Below are positions 1-5,932 of a stretch of 7,014 nucleotides of DNA, in pieces. Made by a program: the position numbers and the translations under genes. A model generated the notes under the pieces. That model searched no databases. It was given only the letters and a program-made list of their open reading frames with translations, and was not told the origin of the DNA. The stretch is taken from contig JANLSK010000185.1 in the NCBI GenBank assembly GCA_031362415.1, positions 1 through 7,014 on the forward strand, given 5' to 3'. Position 1 is the first letter of the stretch. Every line of letters starts with the position of its first letter. This DNA comes from VFJJ01 sp031362415. Its GTDB lineage: Bacteria; Actinomycetota; Acidimicrobiia; IMCC26256; VFJJ01.

Positions 1-48
1 GTGTTGCGGTGTTGCGGTGTTGCGGTGTTGCGGTGCTGCGGTGCTCGT
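1..48. repeat. 8-bp tandem repeat (GTGTTGCG)n at window edge
   Basis: Four perfect head-to-tail copies of GTGTTGCG occupy 1-32. A fifth copy with one change (GTGCTGCG) follows at 33-40, and a decayed partial copy at 41-48. The array begins at base 1, so its true length is unknown. An 8-base unit shifts frame at every copy, which argues against a coding role; copy-number change by polymerase slippage is plausible. It lies downstream of the stop of the minus-strand lipoprotein gene, in what looks like intergenic DNA. Confidence 0.85.
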
Positions 49-142
49 GCTGAGCTCTGGTGGACGGGCGCGCGTGAACCACGGAGCAGCACCCGGCGAA
101 CGGTGGGGGTCGTGTGATCGGGGAGCCGTGGGAGTGACGGCG

Positions 143-163
143 GGCGACGGGTTGACCGTCGCC
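143..163 (-). terminator. Hairpin downstream of the lipoprotein gene, possible terminator
   Basis: GGCGACGG (143-150) and CCGTCGCC (156-163) form a perfect 8-bp stem with a 5-base loop. It starts 17 bases beyond the stop codon of the minus-strand lipoprotein gene. Position fits the end of the three-gene minus-strand transcript. There is no T-run on the minus-strand 3' side, so it is not a classical intrinsic terminator; U-less hairpins are reported in high-GC actinobacteria. It could instead be a chance GC palindrome. The rest of 49-180 shows no gene I can support. Confidence 0.4.
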
Positions 164-180
164 TCGGGATCGGCGCGGCC

Positions 181-1083
181 TCAGCCGCTCCGGCTGGGGG
201 GTGCGATGCCGACGACCAGCCACCGGTCGTCAACCGGAGCGACAACGACGCGCAGCCCGACGGGATCGTCGAGCGTGACGACCCGACCCCACGATGCGGC
301 ATCGGAACCGAACGCGCTCAGGTACGGCGTCACGTCATCGAGCGAATCGAGTGAGGCGATCGATCCGGCTCGTACCTCACCTGAGGCGTCGCACAAACCT
401 TCGGCCAGGCTCGGGAAACCGACGAGGCTGGTGTGTTCCCCTGTGGGGACACCGCATTCCTGACGGGTTCGGGCCCACGCACCCACGGCTGACACCGCAT
501 CGGCATCGGATGGCAGCACTGGTGTAGACGTGCTGCGGTTCAGGTCGATCCGCCATTCGTTCCCAGCAGCGACGACCGTCCACACCTCATTGGCACGGGC
601 GGGTATGAGGCCCGCGACCTCGTCGAGGCTCGACACGTAGTTGGCTGACACGGCCACCTGCGTGCCACTGCCGTCGACGAGCTCCTGCTCAGCGGTGACC
701 TCGAAGCCGACATGCCGGGGGAACTCGGTCTGGGCGAGGGCCCAGTCGGACTCTCCAAGTGCCCCTTGGTCGGCGCTGGAGAGGAGGGCGTAAGACGCCG
801 TGGTGTCGCCGGTCACCTGGGCCACGAGGAAGGCCTCGACGGCGCCGCGCGGGGTCGTCGGTCGAGCGTCGACGGGAAGGTCCGACGTGTCGATCTCAGG
901 CGTGCCCCGGGGCTCGGGTCCGATCGCGTCACCCTCGGTGAACGGGGCCCCCTCAACGATGGCGACCGGAGCGGCGCCCTGGGCTTGCGAGTCGGTGGTA
1001 TCCGACGAGCACGCTCCGAGGACCAATCCCGTGAATGCCATGCAGCCGCTGAGAAACCGAGCTCGGGGAGTCACATCGGGCAT
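181..1083 (-). CDS. Putative lipoprotein, unknown function (NTF2-like-looking middle region)
   Basis: This 300-aa protein is probably exported and lipid-anchored on the outer face of the membrane. A short basic N-terminus (R7, R9) precedes a hydrophobic stretch (about 10-24) ending in the lipobox L22-G23-A24-C25, with SS following the Cys. Residues 26-75 are acidic, Pro/Gly/Thr-rich and probably a flexible linker. Residues about 77-181 begin with TPRGAVEAFLVAQ and end in EVWTVVAAGNEWRIDL, an alternating helix and strand pattern that resembles small NTF2-like or DUF4878-like domains of actinobacterial lipoproteins; this is a resemblance only. Residues 195-295 form a second region with two Cys (C210, C231). 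ATG 1083 is the best start: it places the signal peptide correctly, and no in-frame GTG or TTG occurs in the 43-base gap to the upstream ATPase gene. I see no clear Shine-Dalgarno sequence. It is the last gene of a likely three-gene transcript. It does not look like a classical solute-binding protein, so a role as partner of the adjacent ATPase is speculative. Confidence 0.82.
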   Translation of the reverse strand: MPDVTPRARFLSGCMAFTGLVLGACSSDTTDSQAQGAAPVAIVEGAPFTEGDAIGPEPRGTPEIDTSDLPVDARPTTPRGAVEAFLVAQVTGDTTASYALLSSADQGALGESDWALAQTEFPRHVGFEVTAEQELVDGSGTQVAVSANYVSSLDEVAGLIPARANEVWTVVAAGNEWRIDLNRSTSTPVLPSDADAVSAVGAWARTRQECGVPTGEHTSLVGFPSLAEGLCDASGEVRAGSIASLDSLDDVTPYLSAFGSDAASWGRVVTLDDPVGLRVVVAPVDDRWLVVGIAPPSRSG

Positions 1084-1126
1084 TCGGCGCTTGGAGCCGG
1101 ATCGGATGACAAATTCTCGATAAAGC

Positions 1127-2320
1127 TCAGTGGGAGGGTGCGGCGACGGGGAATGCCGTGACGGGCGAGGTGACCGTGACGGTGACGCGATCGCCCCTCA
1201 CGAAGTGCAGCCCTGGACCCATACGGGCTCGGATCTGCACCTGCGCTCCACGGAATCCCCGGCTCGGCGTGGTTGGGTCGGGGGAGCGATCGCCAGGGTC
1301 GTCATGGGTGTCGGGCGTGTCGATGCTCACGTGCACGAGCTGATCGTGACCGAAGTAGGTGACCTGCTCGACGACCGCGGGGCCCGCTCCGTCGAGGTGG
1401 AGGCGAACCGTCTCCGGACGCACCACGGCGCTGACCGGACCTGAGAGCTCGGGGCCCTTGAGGCGCAGGCGGCCGATGATGGTCTCCACCGTCGAGCCGG
1501 CGGCGTGGCCGCTGACGATGTCGGCCTCGCCGACGAAATTGGCGACGAACAGGTCGGCCGGCTCGGCGTAGAGCTCGGTCGGCGTTCCGACCTGAAGGAC
1601 CCGACCCCCGTCCATGACAGCGACCCGATCGGCGGTGCTCAAAGCCTCGGTCTGATCGTGGGTGACGAACACCGCTGTCGCACCGGCCTGGCGGAGGATG
1701 GCCCGGACGTCGGCTCGCACCTGGGCCCGGAGCGTCGCGTCCAGGCTCGAGAACGGCTCGTCGAGCAGGATGATCGACGGCTCCGGGGCCAAGGCCCGAG
1801 CCAGAGCCACCCGTTGCCGTTGACCACCGGAGAGCTCGTGCGGCATGCGGGCGCCGAGCTCGCTCAGACCGACGAGCTCCAGGCTCTCGACGGTCCGCGG
1901 CGACCGCTGCGACCGCTCCGTGACGCCATAGCCGACGTTGGCGGCCACACTCATGTGAGGGAAGAGCGCGAAATCCTGGAACACCATCCCCACGCGACGC
2001 TGCTCGGGCGGCACGGCAACCTCGGGCCCCGCCACCTCCCGTCCGGCCAGGCGGATGGTGCCGGCGTCAGGGCGTTCGAAACCGGCGACGAGACGCAGGA
2101 ACGTCGTCTTGCCGCAGCCGCTGGGGCCGAGCAGGGCGAGGATCTCACCACGGTGGACGTCGAGGGAGACGTCATCGATCGCAACGACCGTCCCGAAGCG
2201 CTTCACGAGCCCCGCCGTCGACACGATGGCGCTGGTCGCCCCGGCATCGGTGGGGGCGCTCGACGGGCTCAGCGCCGGTCCGGCAACGGCGTGGGGCTCG
2301 ATGCTCCGGGCGGACGGCAT
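1127..2320 (-). CDS. ABC transporter ATP-binding protein, FbpC/PotA-like importer type
   Basis: This 397-aa nucleotide-binding subunit would power an import permease at the cytoplasmic face. Seen motifs are Walker A GPSGCGKTT (65-73), Q-loop Q115 in VFQDFALFPHMSV, signature LSGGQRQR (163-170), Walker B IILLDEP (183-189) with E188 as catalytic base, D-loop SSLD (191-194) and H-loop H221 in VTHDQTEA. The C-terminal 100 residues resemble a TOBE/MOI-type domain (VVRPETVRLH near 299-308). This layout is that of importers for ferric ion, polyamine, thiamine or sulfate; VFQDFALFPHMSVAANVGYGV is closest in feel to the FbpC branch. Substrate cannot be decided. Residues about 337-356 form a charged Asp/Pro-rich insert within the TOBE region. 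ATG 2320 gives about 31 low-complexity residues before the ATPase fold; a GTG at Val33 would remove them. Ribosome-binding sequence is weak (GGGCGG). It starts 18 bases after the carboxypeptidase stop and ends 43 bases before the lipoprotein start. No permease gene is in the window. Confidence 0.93.
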   Translation of the reverse strand: MPSARSIEPHAVAGPALSPSSAPTDAGATSAIVSTAGLVKRFGTVVAIDDVSLDVHRGEILALLGPSGCGKTTFLRLVAGFERPDAGTIRLAGREVAGPEVAVPPEQRRVGMVFQDFALFPHMSVAANVGYGVTERSQRSPRTVESLELVGLSELGARMPHELSGGQRQRVALARALAPEPSIILLDEPFSSLDATLRAQVRADVRAILRQAGATAVFVTHDQTEALSTADRVAVMDGGRVLQVGTPTELYAEPADLFVANFVGEADIVSGHAAGSTVETIIGRLRLKGPELSGPVSAVVRPETVRLHLDGAGPAVVEQVTYFGHDQLVHVSIDTPDTHDDPGDRSPDPTTPSRGFRGAQVQIRARMGPGLHFVRGDRVTVTVTSPVTAFPVAAPSH

Positions 2321-2338
2321 GACCGCCCAGGGTAACCG

Positions 2339-3961
2339 TCACCGCGTACGGACATCGTCCCCGAGGCCGTCGAAGCGCATGCTGATACGGCGCTCCGTGG
2401 GTTGCCCGGCCGCGGCCGCCACGCCACCGCTTCCACCGCCGGCCGGCTCCACCGGGATCGACGACGCCGAGCGAGGGGCCGCGGCCCGGGCTCCGGGGAC
2501 GGCTCGTGCCACCGGTTGACGATCGCCGGGCTGGGGCAGGGTCATCGGCCGGGCCGACGTCGCGGGGCGAGCAGCGGTCGGGGGGCGGCTGGAGCCCATC
2601 GGCCGGCCGACAACGGGCGACGCGGCAGCGGCGGTCGACGGGCGCTCGGACATCCGGTGGACGCGCACGGTCGGCGTGTCGCCGTCCTCGACGGCCTCCC
2701 GGGTGCAGACGTGGACCAAGCCCTTGCGTTGAGCCTCGATGAACTTGCGGCGCTGGAGGCGGATCCGACGCTGCTTCACGATGGCCCGACGTCGCAGGAG
2801 CCCCAGGGTCGCGAGCGCAGTGAGGGCGATGATCAGGGTGGGCGTGGACACGGGGAAACCTCCGGAGGGGTCGGATTCGAGGGTGGTGGCGGTGGGGGAA
2901 GGGTCGGGATCGGCTGTGGAGGCGGCCGCCCGGGTGGCGTCTCGCTCGGCGCCGCTCGGCAGCGACGCCGGTTGAATGACCCGCAGTGCCGGAAGGCGCT
3001 CACCCGTCCCGGGCGTGCGGATCGGTGATGCGAAGCCCATCTCGAGCAACGTCGAGGTGGCGCCGTACAGGTCGGACGAGCCGAGCACCACGGCGATCAT
3101 CGTGCGTCCGCTCCGGGTGGCCGCGGCCACGATCGTGTGACCAGCTGCGCTGGTGTAGCCCGCTTTCACGCCGAGGACGCCCTCGGTCAGCTCGAAGAGC
3201 TGGTTCGACGAGCGAATCTCGTGAACGACGCCGTCGGGGCCCGTGATCGCGGTCTCGGTCGTGGCGACCATCTGGGCCAACTCGGGTCGCGCCAGCACGC
3301 TCCGGGCCAGAATCGCCAGTTCGAAGGCGGACAGCCTGGAGGTCCCGCTGGAGGTGGCGCCGCCGTCGAGCCCGGCCGGGTCGATGAAGGTGCTGTCGGT
3401 CAGCCCCAACCGGATGGCCAGCTCCCGGGCGTCGTCGGCCCAGGCGTCGATGCTGCCCGACGAGGCCTCGGCGAGTGCGTAGGCGGCATCGTTGGCCGAG
3501 CCGACGATCATCGCCTGCAGCAGGGCCTCGTAGCGCCAGCGCTCTCCCGGGACCAGCCCGATCCGTTGGGACGGCTGGGATGCGGCGAGCTCGCTGACGA
3601 CGATCTCGGTGCCGAGCTCCAACCGTTCCATGGCGATCAGCGCCGTCAGCAGCTTGACGGTGCTGGCGGGCGGCACGGCGTCGTGATGGCGATAGCACGA
3701 CAGCACGCTGCCGGTGTCGGCGTCGACGAGGATCCACTCCTCGGCCGCGACCGGGAAGTAGGTGGCCGCAGCCGTCACACAGGCATCGGCCGGGACGACC
3801 TCTGCCGTTGCGGATCCCGTGACGGCCGTCTGGCCACCTGCGGGCGAGGCCACAGCGACCAGGCCCAGGGTCGCGCCGAGCACGACCGCGGCCCGGATTC
3901 TGGCGGGTCGGCATCGGACGCCAGCACTGCCGCTGGGGTTGATGAGGTCAGTGTTCCTCAT
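2339..3961 (-). CDS. D-alanyl-D-alanine carboxypeptidase (PBP5/DacA-like serine hydrolase) with long cytoplasmic tail
   Basis: This 540-aa protein should trim the terminal D-Ala of peptidoglycan stem peptides outside the membrane. The three active-site motifs of the penicillin-binding family are present: S100-TV-K103 (nucleophile S100), S155-A-N157 in MIVGSANDAA, and K266-A-G268 in GVLGVKAGYTSAAGH, where family members usually have KTG. A signal-like segment (about 21-43, RIRAAVVLGATLGLVAVA) leads export. The catalytic domain spans about 66-315. A Pro/Ser/Thr-rich linker (330-370) is followed by one membrane span (about 372-389) and a strongly basic RRR...KQRRIRLQRRK stop-transfer stretch (390-406). 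The last 130 residues are a low-complexity, presumably cytoplasmic tail containing four RPxxxx hexads (453-476) and ending DGLGDDVRTR. ATG 3961 is preferred; ATG 3979 would add six residues and cannot be excluded. Neither has a Shine-Dalgarno sequence, so a leaderless message is possible. The open frame continues upstream to 4510 only because it lies antisense to serA. It is the first gene of the likely operon. Confidence 0.9.
   Translation of the reverse strand: MRNTDLINPSGSAGVRCRPARIRAAVVLGATLGLVAVASPAGGQTAVTGSATAEVVPADACVTAAATYFPVAAEEWILVDADTGSVLSCYRHHDAVPPASTVKLLTALIAMERLELGTEIVVSELAASQPSQRIGLVPGERWRYEALLQAMIVGSANDAAYALAEASSGSIDAWADDARELAIRLGLTDSTFIDPAGLDGGATSSGTSRLSAFELAILARSVLARPELAQMVATTETAITGPDGVVHEIRSSNQLFELTEGVLGVKAGYTSAAGHTIVAAATRSGRTMIAVVLGSSDLYGATSTLLEMGFASPIRTPGTGERLPALRVIQPASLPSGAERDATRAAASTADPDPSPTATTLESDPSGGFPVSTPTLIIALTALATLGLLRRRAIVKQRRIRLQRRKFIEAQRKGLVHVCTREAVEDGDTPTVRVHRMSERPSTAAAASPVVGRPMGSSRPPTAARPATSARPMTLPQPGDRQPVARAVPGARAAAPRSASSIPVEPAGGGSGGVAAAAGQPTERRISMRFDGLGDDVRTR
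2534..2605 (-). repeat. Four tandem RPxxxx hexads in the carboxypeptidase tail
   Basis: Residues 453-476 of the carboxypeptidase-like protein read RPMGSS, RPPTAA, RPATSA, RPMTLP: four adjacent 6-residue units, each beginning Arg-Pro, from four 18-base DNA units. Several units have Thr or Gly at position four. They lie in the disordered part of the C-terminal tail after the single membrane span. They look like the product of short duplication followed by drift. Confidence 0.7.
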
Positions 3962-4065
3962 GTTGTAACGGTACGACATCGTGGCGGGTGTGGCGAGGGA
4001 TACTTGTGCGACCCGCCCCGGATTCTCTCTGGACGATGCCGTGCTGTGACGATGAAACCCCCAGG

Positions 4066-4119
4066 TGGCCTCGGACCGGAAGCCTCTGTCCGAGGTCGAG
4101 GTGGACGGCCGCCTCGACC
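4066..4119 (+). promoter_or_regulatory. Two overlapping, mutually exclusive hairpins upstream of serA
   Basis: Hairpin A pairs CCTCGGAC (4069-4076) with GTCCGAGG (4088-4095), loop of 11, extendable outward to 4066/4098 with G-U pairs. Hairpin B pairs GGTCGAGGTGG (4094-4104) with CCGCCTCGACC (4109-4119), 11 pairs including one G-U, loop ACGG. They share bases 4094-4098, so both cannot form fully at once. B ends 28 bases before the serA GTG start and 17 bases before its Shine-Dalgarno sequence. If the serA transcript begins upstream of 4066, this could be a switchable leader; no T-run follows either stem. No transcription start is visible, so function is inferred. The remainder of the 3980-4147 spacer shows no convincing promoter for either divergent gene. 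Confidence 0.4.
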
Positions 4120-4136
4120 GGCCCGTGCCCTGATGC

Positions 4137-4141
4137 GAGGA
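4137..4141 (+). promoter_or_regulatory. serA ribosome binding site deciding the GTG start
   Basis: GAGGA lies six bases before GTG 4148. The competing in-frame ATGs at 4052 and 4133 have no such sequence upstream. This site, and the resulting product length of 528 residues, fix the start at GTG 4148. Confidence 0.8.
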
Positions 4142-4147
4142 CAGCGT

Positions 4148-5734
4148 GTGAATCGACGAGTGCTCATCACCGAGGAGCTCGCACCGAGCGCCGTCGCCGT
4201 CCTCGACGGGGCCGGTCTCGCCGCCGACGTGCAGCTCGGGCTCGATCGGGCCGCGCTCTTGGCCACGCTCCCAGGCGCCGCCGCGCTCATCGTTCGCAGT
4301 GCCACCATGGTCGACGCCGAGGCCCTGGCTGCGGCATCCGGGCTGGTGGTCGTGGGTCGAGCCGGGATCGGGCTCGATAACATCGACGTGGCCGAGGCGA
4401 CCCGGCGAGGGGTGATGGTCGTCAACGCGCCGCAGTCGAACGTGGTGTCGGCCGCCGAGCACACGGTGGCCCTCATGCTGGCGCAGGCCCGCAACATTCC
4501 CCAGGCCCACCGCGATCTGGTGGGCGGGGCCTGGAACCGGTCACGCTGGGAGGGCGTGGAACTGCGGGGCAAGACGCTGGGCGTCGTCGGGCTGGGACGG
4601 GTCGGGGTGCTCGTCACGCAGCGCTTGTCGGCGTTCGGGATGCGCGTGCTCGCCTACGACCCCTTCATCGGACCGGAGCGGGCCCGTCAGCTCGGTGTCG
4701 AGCTCGTCGCCACCGTGATCGAGCTGGTGTCCCAGGCCGATTTCCTCACGATTCATCTGCCCAAGACGCCCGAGACCGTCGGGATCATCGGCGCCGAGGC
4801 CCTGAAGCACGCCAAGGCCGGCCTCCGGATCGTCAACACGGCTCGAGGCGGGATCCTCGACGAGGCGGCCTTGTACGAGGCGATCGTCGACGGGCGGGTG
4901 GCGGGGGCGGCACTCGACGTGTTCGAGCACGAGCCCACCACGGAGTCGCCACTGTTCGGGCGTCCGGAGGTGGTGGTGACACCGCATCTCGGGGCCTCGA
5001 CGGTCGAGGCTCAGGACAACGCCGGCCAGACGATCGCCGAGCAGGTCGTGCTGGCCCTGCGCGGCGACTTCGTGCCCTTCGCCGTCAACGTGGACGCCCG
5101 CGAGGCCTCCGAGACCGTGCGTCCGTTCCTGGTTCTGGCCGAGAGGCTCGGACAGTTCTTCAGCGTGATGACCGGGGGTCTCGGCGACGAGGTCGACGTC
5201 CTGTTCGAGGGTCAGCTGGCCGACTACGACTGCCGAGTGCTCACCCTCGCGGCGATGAAAGGGCTGCTGAAGCCCACAATCGGCGAGGCCGTCTCGTTCG
5301 TCAACGCCCCCCAGTTGGCCAAGGAGCGGGGGCTCAACGTTCGAGAGACCAAGTCGACGAGCGCTCGGGACTTCGTGAACCTGATCTCGATCAGGGGACG
5401 GGTGGCCGGCGTCGAGCACCAGGTCGCGGGGACGCTCGGCGGCACGCGCCAAGAGCCGCGCATCGTCTCGATCGACGACCACTCGGTCGACATCCCGCCG
5501 ACGCGCCACATGCTGGTCGTGCGCAACAGCGACCGTCCCGGCCAGATCGGCCTCGTGGGCACGACGCTGGGGCGCGCCGGCGTGAACATCTCGTACCTCA
5601 ACCTGGGCCGCAGCCCCTCGGGTGAGGTGGCCCTGATGGCCCTGGCCACCGACGACATGGTGGCCCCGGCGGTGGTGGCCGAGCTCGTGGCCAACGACGG
5701 GATCGTCTCGGCCCGCCCCATCGAGCTCACCTGA
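4148..5734 (+). CDS. serA: D-3-phosphoglycerate dehydrogenase, long (type I, ASB + ACT) form
   Basis: SerA oxidises 3-phosphoglycerate to 3-phosphohydroxypyruvate with NAD+, the first step of serine synthesis in the cytoplasm. The 528-aa length equals that of Mycobacterium tuberculosis SerA1. The substrate-binding half begins RVLITEELAP and includes VGRAGIGLDNID (69-80). The nucleotide-binding domain shows GLGRVG (148-153) with acidic D171 at the end of the next strand (VLAYDP). Catalytic residues by family motif are R233 (NTARGG), E262 (DVFEHEP) and H280 (TPHLGAST). Residues about 318-450 match the allosteric substrate-binding domain of long-form enzymes. Residues about 453-528 (HMLVVRNSDRPGQIGLVGTTLG...) are an ACT domain that in this family binds serine for feedback inhibition. 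The start is GTG with GAGGA six bases upstream; in-frame ATGs at 4133 and 4052 would add 5 or 32 residues, the latter Gly/Pro/Arg-rich and unlike the family. It is divergent from the carboxypeptidase gene and followed by the leucine leader and leuA, a serine/branched-chain neighbourhood common in actinobacteria. Confidence 0.96.
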   Translation: MNRRVLITEELAPSAVAVLDGAGLAADVQLGLDRAALLATLPGAAALIVRSATMVDAEALAAASGLVVVGRAGIGLDNIDVAEATRRGVMVVNAPQSNVVSAAEHTVALMLAQARNIPQAHRDLVGGAWNRSRWEGVELRGKTLGVVGLGRVGVLVTQRLSAFGMRVLAYDPFIGPERARQLGVELVATVIELVSQADFLTIHLPKTPETVGIIGAEALKHAKAGLRIVNTARGGILDEAALYEAIVDGRVAGAALDVFEHEPTTESPLFGRPEVVVTPHLGASTVEAQDNAGQTIAEQVVLALRGDFVPFAVNVDAREASETVRPFLVLAERLGQFFSVMTGGLGDEVDVLFEGQLADYDCRVLTLAAMKGLLKPTIGEAVSFVNAPQLAKERGLNVRETKSTSARDFVNLISIRGRVAGVEHQVAGTLGGTRQEPRIVSIDDHSVDIPPTRHMLVVRNSDRPGQIGLVGTTLGRAGVNISYLNLGRSPSGEVALMALATDDMVAPAVVAELVANDGIVSARPIELT

Positions 5735-5785
5735 GCCCCAGCCCTGCGGGAGGCCCCCGGCCCCGGCCCCCGAGTCAGCCAAGTT

Positions 5786-5822
5786 TGCGCGGAATTGCTC
5801 ACCCCGTGCGCAATTCCGCGCA
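5786..5822 (+). terminator. 13-bp perfect inverted repeat after serA (terminator or operator)
   Basis: TGCGCGGAATTGC (5786-5798) and GCAATTCCGCGCA (5810-5822) are exact reverse complements around an 11-base spacer. The repeat starts 52 bases after the serA stop. Its 3' flank is CATTT, a poor U-tract. It ends three bases before the putative -35 region of the leader transcript, so it could terminate serA, bind a regulator, or both. Bases 5735-5785 are GC-rich spacer with no other element I can support. Confidence 0.55.
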
Positions 5823-5825
5823 CAT

Positions 5826-5854
5826 TTCGCTGGGCGGAGGCGGTGTGGTAGCAT
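5826..5854 (+). promoter_or_regulatory. Putative promoter for the leuL-leuA transcript
   Basis: TAGCAT (5849-5854) matches four of six bases of the sigma-70 -10 consensus TATAAT. A poor -35 candidate TTCGCT (5826-5831) lies 17 bases upstream. The predicted start would fall around 5861-5865, at or just before the leader ATG at 5865, giving a leaderless or nearly leaderless leader peptide message. This agrees with the lack of a ribosome binding site at suitable distance from that ATG. The match is weak and rests mainly on position. Confidence 0.4.
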
Positions 5855-5864
5855 CCACGCTCAC

Positions 5865-5903
5865 ATGAGCTCGTTTCGCTTTTCCGGCCTCCTCCTTACC
5901 TAG
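5865..5903 (+). CDS. leuL: Leucine leader peptide MSSFRFSGLLLT
   Basis: A 12-codon ORF, ATG to TAG, encodes MSSFRFSGLLLT. Its codons 9-11 are three consecutive leucines (CTC CTC CTT), placed immediately before Thr and stop. It sits 93 bases before leuA, which makes the first committed enzyme of leucine synthesis, and is followed by a hairpin and an intrinsic terminator. This is the classical layout of a leader peptide whose ribosome stalls when charged leucyl-tRNA is scarce, changing RNA folding and allowing leuA transcription. Such leu leaders are known in enterobacteria and from actinobacterial leuA genes. No Shine-Dalgarno sequence is near its ATG; GGAGG at 5835-5839 is 25 bases away. The start may therefore lie at the 5' end of the message. 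The leucine run upstream of leuA is unlikely to be chance, but translation is not shown. Confidence 0.8.
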   Translation: MSSFRFSGLLLT

Positions 5904-5930
5904 CGGCGAGCGCCCTTTCGGTGCTTGCCG
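5904..5930 (+). promoter_or_regulatory. Attenuator upstream hairpin (pause/anti-antiterminator candidate)
   Basis: CGGCGAGCGCC (5904-5914) pairs with GGTGCTTGCCG (5920-5930): 11 pairs, two of them G-U, with loop CTTTC. It begins directly after the leuL stop codon (5901-5903), so a ribosome stalled on the Leu codons would cover its 5' arm, while one at the stop would also interfere. TTAC at 5896-5899 could add four pairs with GTAA at 5931-5934, linking the Leu/Thr codons to the foot of the terminator. I did not find a strong alternative pairing partner for the terminator's C-rich arm, so the antiterminator remains unidentified. Confidence 0.6.
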
Positions 5931-5932
5931 GT

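Noticed and set aside
17..463. Plus-strand ORF starting in the octamer repeat.
   Set aside because: Most of it overlaps the lipoprotein gene antisense, its start is within a repeat, and no ribosome binding site or domain is visible.
1505..2335. 276-residue plus-strand ORF opposite the ABC ATPase.
   Set aside because: It is the complement of a gene with complete ATPase motifs and shows no domain of its own.
3999..4004. GATACT as a -10 box for serA.
   Set aside because: No acceptable -35 hexamer lies 16-18 bases upstream (sequence there reads ACATCG), so support is too weak to annotate.
3137..4147. Upstream extension of the serA reading frame, including in-frame ATGs at 4052 and 4133.
   Set aside because: The part before 3961 is antisense to the carboxypeptidase. 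The 4052 and 4133 ATGs lack ribosome binding sites, while GTG 4148 has GAGGA at ideal spacing and gives the family length of 528.
3962..4510. Upstream extension of the carboxypeptidase reading frame to 4510 (723-residue ORF).
   Set aside because: It runs antisense through the conserved NAD-binding and substrate domains of serA and encodes low-complexity His/Arg/Gly-rich sequence; the signal peptide only makes sense with a start at 3961 or 3979.
4541..5854. 437-residue minus-strand ORF opposite serA.
   Set aside because: High-GC shadow of serA: composition is His/Arg/Gly/Asp-rich with no recognisable motif.
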